NCBI GenBank assembly: GCA_947479455.1
Contig: CANJZE010000001.1
Location: 45,106 to 109,105 of the forward strand
From: Bacteroidota bacterium
GTDB taxonomy: Bacteria > Bacteroidota > Bacteroidia > Chitinophagales > LD1
Length of the DNA: 64,000 nt
Direction of reading: 5' to 3'
This document shows positions 60,646 to 64,000 of this stretch, in pieces. A program made the position numbers and the translations under genes. Position 1 is the stretch's first letter, and each line of letters opens with the position of its first letter. Under the pieces are notes generated by a model. It was not told where the DNA came from and made no database searches. It saw nothing but the letters and a program-made list of their open reading frames with translations.

Positions 60646-63600
60646 ATGAAAAAGTTATTTACTCCGGTTTTCTTTTTCTGTTCTTTATTCCTTACTGCTC
60701 AAAACCCCTTTTCCTTTACCAACTCAAATGCAAAATTCGTAAACGCTGCTTTTCATAGTGGAAACTGCGTAAGCGTGGTAGATATGAATAGTGATGGAAT
60801 GGACGACCTTGCCCGACTTAGTCAGGGTGATGACGTTTATTATACCATTCAACGCACCAACCAAACCTTTAATAATATTCATGCAGTTGCTACCGGTCTA
60901 GGTGGCGCATGGGGTATGGTTGTAGCAGATGTAGATAACAATGGAGTTCGCGATGTAGCCATTGGTTCAGGTAGCCAAGCACGTGTAGTTACCGCAAACA
61001 CTGCGCTAACTACTTTTTCTATTACAGCAAATTTACCAAGGCCTTCTACTTTCTTTCCTCAAAACATGAACTTTGCCGATATAGATAATGACGGCATGGT
61101 TGATTTATTTGTTTGCAATGACGATGCTGCAGGAGTTATGTGGAAGAATGTTGCAGGGTCTTATCCCGCTACTACAAACTTTTTCAGTGTAAACAATCCC
61201 GGCACCGATAACAGTGGAAACTACGGAAGTATTTGGACTGATATTGATAATGACGGAGATATTGATTTTTACATTGCGCACTGTCGTCAGGGAACACCTT
61301 CAGGCGATGCCCGTAGATTAGATCAACTTTTTATTAATGATGGCGCAGGCAATTACACTTTGGATGCTGCCAACGCACGCGGCTTACGAAACACCGCCAT
61401 GACATGGACAGCAAGTTTTGATGATATTGATAACGATGGTGACTTGGATTGTGTTTTAACTGAAACGGATAAATCGAGCGAGTTATTTGTGAACGATGGC
61501 AATGGTTATTTCACCGACATTACAGCCGGAAGCGGTTTTGTTTTAGATATTACCCCTTACCAATCTAAAATGGAAGACTTAGACAATGATGGTTTTGTTG
61601 ACATTATTATTTCGGGCGATGATTCGCGAATATTTCATAACAACCACGACCACACCTTTACTCTTGTTAGCGGATTGTTCGACAACAACGCCATGCTTTC
61701 ATTTGCTACGGGCGATTTAAATCACGATGGCAAAATCGACCTGTATTCCACTTACGGTACGGTGTATAACAACCCTACAAATACCGATGATGTTCTTTGG
61801 CTCAACAGCACAAACAACGGCAACCACTTTGTAACTTTCAATTTGCAAGGAACAGTGAGCAATCGCGATGCACTGGGTGCTCGTGTTGAAATTTATGGTG
61901 CTTGGGGAAAACAAATTCGTGAAGTGCGAGCTGGCGAAAGTTACGGAACTACCAATTCATTTCAATGCCATTTCGGTTTAGGTACAGCTACTACTATTGA
62001 TTCTGTAATTGTTCGTTGGCCAAAAGGTTTGGTTACTCATATAGCCAATCCTGCTGCCGACCAATTCATTACCGTAATTGAAGGTCAATGTTACTCTGCC
62101 GATAACGTAATAGGTTATAGCGGTCCATCGGCACTTTGCGCGGGACAATCTGTAACCTTAACTGCACCAGCTGGTCATCAGTATCTTTGGAGCACAGGTG
62201 ATACTACACAAACGTTGACTGTTTCTACCACAGGTGAATTCAACGTTAAATTGATTGACGGAAGCGGTTGTTCAAACATTTCAAAAACAGTAACTATTCT
62301 ATCTCAACCCGATGAAACACCTACTATTTCAGCCGCAGCAGCTACTGTATTTTGCGAAGGCGATAGCGTGTTGTTGCAAGGTTCTACCGCTGCAAGTTAT
62401 TTATGGAGTAACGGAGCAACCACGCAAAATATTTATGCGAAAGATGCAGGAACGTATACCCTAACCATTCAGGGAACATGTGCGCCCTTCACATCTTCAG
62501 GAATTACACTTGCACCTATTGCATCGCACGTGGCAAGTATTGTTGAAGCAAGCACCTGCGAAGGAAGCGGAGCAACAATAAACCTAAGCGCAACCACCAC
62601 TGGAACTTCTTACTGGTATGATTCAGCAACGAACGGAACGATTGTAAACACAGGAACCACATACGCTACTTCTCCAATTGCAACAACAACTTATTATGTT
62701 GAATCACACGATAGCTTGTTTGGCTTTTCGGGTCATGTTGGCCCGGCAGATAATGCGATAGGCACGGGAAGCTATTTTACAGGAGACCAGTATCAAATTT
62801 TTGATGTGGTAAAGGCATGTGTTCTGCGTTCGGTATTAGTGTTTTCCGATTCAGCTAAAACACGGATAATTGAATTACGCGATAACGCGGGTACAATTCT
62901 TCAAGCCGATACAGTAGATATTGCGGTGGGCACTTTTACAATTCCCTTAAACTTTAACTTAACTCCCGGAAACAATTATCATTTAGGTTGGGCTTCGGGT
63001 ACACGACCTCATTTGTTTAGAAACGATGGCGGTGTTTCTTATCCTTATAATATCAACAACTTAATTTCGGTAACCGCCAGTTCGGCCGGCACAAGTCGTT
63101 GGTATGCCTACTACAACTGGTTTGTAGAAGAAGATCCTATTACATGTTCTTCTACTCGCACTCCCGTTACTGCTACAGTTAATCCAAACCCTGCCGTTAG
63201 TTTAAGCGGCTTGAATGCTACATACCTTAACACCGATGCAACTGTTACTGTTAGCGGAACTCCTTCAGGCGGAACCTTTACGGGAACAGGTGTTACCGGA
63301 ACAACATTTGACCCTGCGACTGCGGGCGTTGGCGGACCTTATACGGTTTCTTACTCTTACACCGATGGCAATGGATGCAGCGCAACTACTTCATTTGATG
63401 TTACTGTTGCACAGGATACTACTTCAGTAGGTTTTGTAAAACTAGAAGGTATTTCAGGAGTAAATGTTTATCCGAATCCGAATAGCGGTTCATTTGCAGT
63501 TACTTTCAAAACTGTTGGCGATGTAAAAGTTGACATCAGTTTGACAAATGAAATCGGTCAGAAAATTTTCGAAGAGAAAAATGTACTGGTTTCTAATTCA

Positions 63601-63702
63601 TTTGTTAAACCATTACATATGGAGCAAGTGGCTAAGGGAATCTACCAACTCAACATTACTTCAGGCAAACAGAAGAATACTTACAAAGTAATTATTCAAT
63701 AA
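60646..63702 (+). CDS. Large T9SS-exported FG-GAP/ASPIC-UnbV repeat protein
   Basis: 1018 residues. Signal peptide (1-18), then about six FG-GAP/VCBS-type repeats (about 35-400) each with Dx(D/N)xDGxxD calcium motifs such as DMNSDGMDDLA, DIDNDGDIDFYI, DLDNDGFVDIIIS and DLNHDGKIDLYS. An ASPIC/UnbV domain follows (about 405-480; RDALGARVEIYGAWGKQIREVRAGESYG). Ig-like or PKD-like repeats fill about 500-930, and the end is a type A T9SS sorting domain (VYPNPNSGSFAVTFKTVG ... VAKGIYQLNITSG). Surface or secreted, likely an adhesin or a CRTAC1-like binding protein. Its own terminator follows. Confidence 0.88.
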   Translation: MKKLFTPVFFFCSLFLTAQNPFSFTNSNAKFVNAAFHSGNCVSVVDMNSDGMDDLARLSQGDDVYYTIQRTNQTFNNIHAVATGLGGAWGMVVADVDNNGVRDVAIGSGSQARVVTANTALTTFSITANLPRPSTFFPQNMNFADIDNDGMVDLFVCNDDAAGVMWKNVAGSYPATTNFFSVNNPGTDNSGNYGSIWTDIDNDGDIDFYIAHCRQGTPSGDARRLDQLFINDGAGNYTLDAANARGLRNTAMTWTASFDDIDNDGDLDCVLTETDKSSELFVNDGNGYFTDITAGSGFVLDITPYQSKMEDLDNDGFVDIIISGDDSRIFHNNHDHTFTLVSGLFDNNAMLSFATGDLNHDGKIDLYSTYGTVYNNPTNTDDVLWLNSTNNGNHFVTFNLQGTVSNRDALGARVEIYGAWGKQIREVRAGESYGTTNSFQCHFGLGTATTIDSVIVRWPKGLVTHIANPAADQFITVIEGQCYSADNVIGYSGPSALCAGQSVTLTAPAGHQYLWSTGDTTQTLTVSTTGEFNVKLIDGSGCSNISKTVTILSQPDETPTISAAAATVFCEGDSVLLQGSTAASYLWSNGATTQNIYAKDAGTYTLTIQGTCAPFTSSGITLAPIASHVASIVEASTCEGSGATINLSATTTGTSYWYDSATNGTIVNTGTTYATSPIATTTYYVESHDSLFGFSGHVGPADNAIGTGSYFTGDQYQIFDVVKACVLRSVLVFSDSAKTRIIELRDNAGTILQADTVDIAVGTFTIPLNFNLTPGNNYHLGWASGTRPHLFRNDGGVSYPYNINNLISVTASSAGTSRWYAYYNWFVEEDPITCSSTRTPVTATVNPNPAVSLSGLNATYLNTDATVTVSGTPSGGTFTGTGVTGTTFDPATAGVGGPYTVSYSYTDGNGCSATTSFDVTVAQDTTSVGFVKLEGISGVNVYPNPNSGSFAVTFKTVGDVKVDISLTNEIGQKIFEEKNVLVSNSFVKPLHMEQVAKGIYQLNITSGKQKNTYKVIIQ

Positions 63703-63720
63703 GCCAATCGCATTCATTTC

Positions 63721-63753
63721 AAAAAGGCAGAAGGGTTTTCTTCTGCCTTTTTT
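63721..63753 (+). terminator. Intrinsic terminator of the FG-GAP protein gene
   Basis: Stem AAAAAGGCAGAAG (63721-63733) / CTTCTGCCTTTTT (63740-63752), 6-base loop, continuing T-run. It can work in both directions. Confidence 0.92.
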
Positions 63754-63851
63754 ATTTCCAAAAATCCAATGTCATCCTGAGCATGCAGAAGGATGCAGAA
63801 CAAAAGGCTTCTCTTCGTCCCTCGCCTCTTAATTTTATATTCGCACCTGTT

Positions 63852-64000
63852 ATGTCAGATACAAAAACTGCACACAGCAGAAACACCAAACTAAGTTTCG
63901 AAGATTTTAAAAACGAAGTGCTAAACGATTTTCGCGTAGTGGTTACCTCGCGCGAAACAAGTTTGCTTGGGCGTAAAGAAGTGTTGACCGGCAAAGCCAA
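63852..64000 (+). CDS. 2-oxoacid dehydrogenase E1 (N-terminal fragment, runs off right edge)
   Basis: The frame from ATG 63852 is open to the window end, 49 residues: MSDTKTAHSRNTKL, then LSFEDFKNEVLNDFRVVVTSRE and SLLGRKEVLTGKAK. As I remember the family, this resembles the N-terminus of fused alpha/beta E1 subunits of branched-chain (2-oxoisovalerate) dehydrogenase in Bacteroidota. The call is tentative because only 49 residues are visible. A TATATTCGC box sits 8 bp upstream. A lipoyl-dependent complex would need lipoate, and lplA is at 28080. Confidence 0.55.
   Translation, partial: MSDTKTAHSRNTKLSFEDFKNEVLNDFRVVVTSRETSLLGRKEVLTGKA

Noticed and set aside
1-64000. CRISPR arrays, insertion sequences, prophage, integrases
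   Set aside because: No repeat-spacer arrays, no transposase or integrase motifs, and no phage structural genes were seen; the heptad tracts are too short and contiguous to be CRISPR.

Overview
The window is a chromosomal segment of a member of the Bacteroidota, most likely of the Chitinophagales/Sphingobacteriales type. I infer this from type IX secretion (T9SS) C-terminal sorting domains on four exported proteins (18340, 20198, 30994, 60646), a Porin_10-type barrel, a DUF5683 gene beside parAB, a Bacteroides-type serine palmitoyltransferase, non-Shine-Dalgarno gene starts, and promoters of the TTG-N19/20-TAnnTTTG kind. Base composition is AT-rich and even. I see no prophage, insertion sequence, CRISPR array or rRNA. 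Most of the content is core or housekeeping.

Layout. 0-5 kb: lptD (cut by the left edge), a periplasmic cell-wall amidase, pyrB and pyrR, and a SWIB protein with a histone-like tail. 5-11.4 kb: purine nucleoside phosphorylase, an outer-membrane porin with a heptanucleotide repeat in its signal peptide, then a minus-strand operon of a HACL2/ILVBL-like lyase, an isochorismatase-family hydrolase and an aldo/keto reductase. 11.4-20 kb: DUF1573 protein, ruvX, def, glutamate dehydrogenase, asnB, a YetF-like protein, a fatty-acid desaturase, a T9SS cargo and a small unknown secreted protein. 20-30 kb: T9SS endonuclease I, an EEP-family hydrolase, smc, a family-2 glycosyltransferase, an SDR, lipoate ligase and a ceramidase-family membrane protein. 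30-40 kb: HMG-CoA-lyase-like protein, a T9SS protein, a thioesterase, an M16-like pseudoprotease with an OmpA-like tail, an M48 protease, and a tight run ribH - MBL hydrolase - Fur - STAS - purA. 40-50.5 kb: a lipoprotein, serine palmitoyltransferase with a GNAT-like partner, DUF5683-parB-parA, an MBL hydrolase, a PIN/RHH toxin-antitoxin pair and thrS. 50.5-64 kb: a GH31 glucosidase, then a DNA-damage cassette (SRAP, HTH-S24 repressor, DinB, short DnaE), tRNA-Cys, a secreted protein of the group labelled asparagine synthetase B, a large FG-GAP/ASPIC T9SS protein, and the start of a 2-oxoacid dehydrogenase E1.

How the parts connect. Three themes stand out. (1) Sphingolipid metabolism: serine palmitoyltransferase with an adjacent candidate N-acyltransferase, a ceramidase-family membrane protein, and a lyase resembling the enzyme that chain-shortens 2-hydroxyacyl-CoAs in animals. 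(2) An inducible mutagenesis cassette: an S24-type self-cleaving repressor whose own promoter is overlaid by the palindrome TTGTTTA-N5-TAAACAA, facing dinB-dnaE and followed by SRAP. (3) A family of period-7 tandem repeats; two copies lie in signal-peptide codons of surface or secreted proteins, where loss or gain of a unit would shift the frame.

All assignments come from reading the sequence and from family knowledge. No database search was run.
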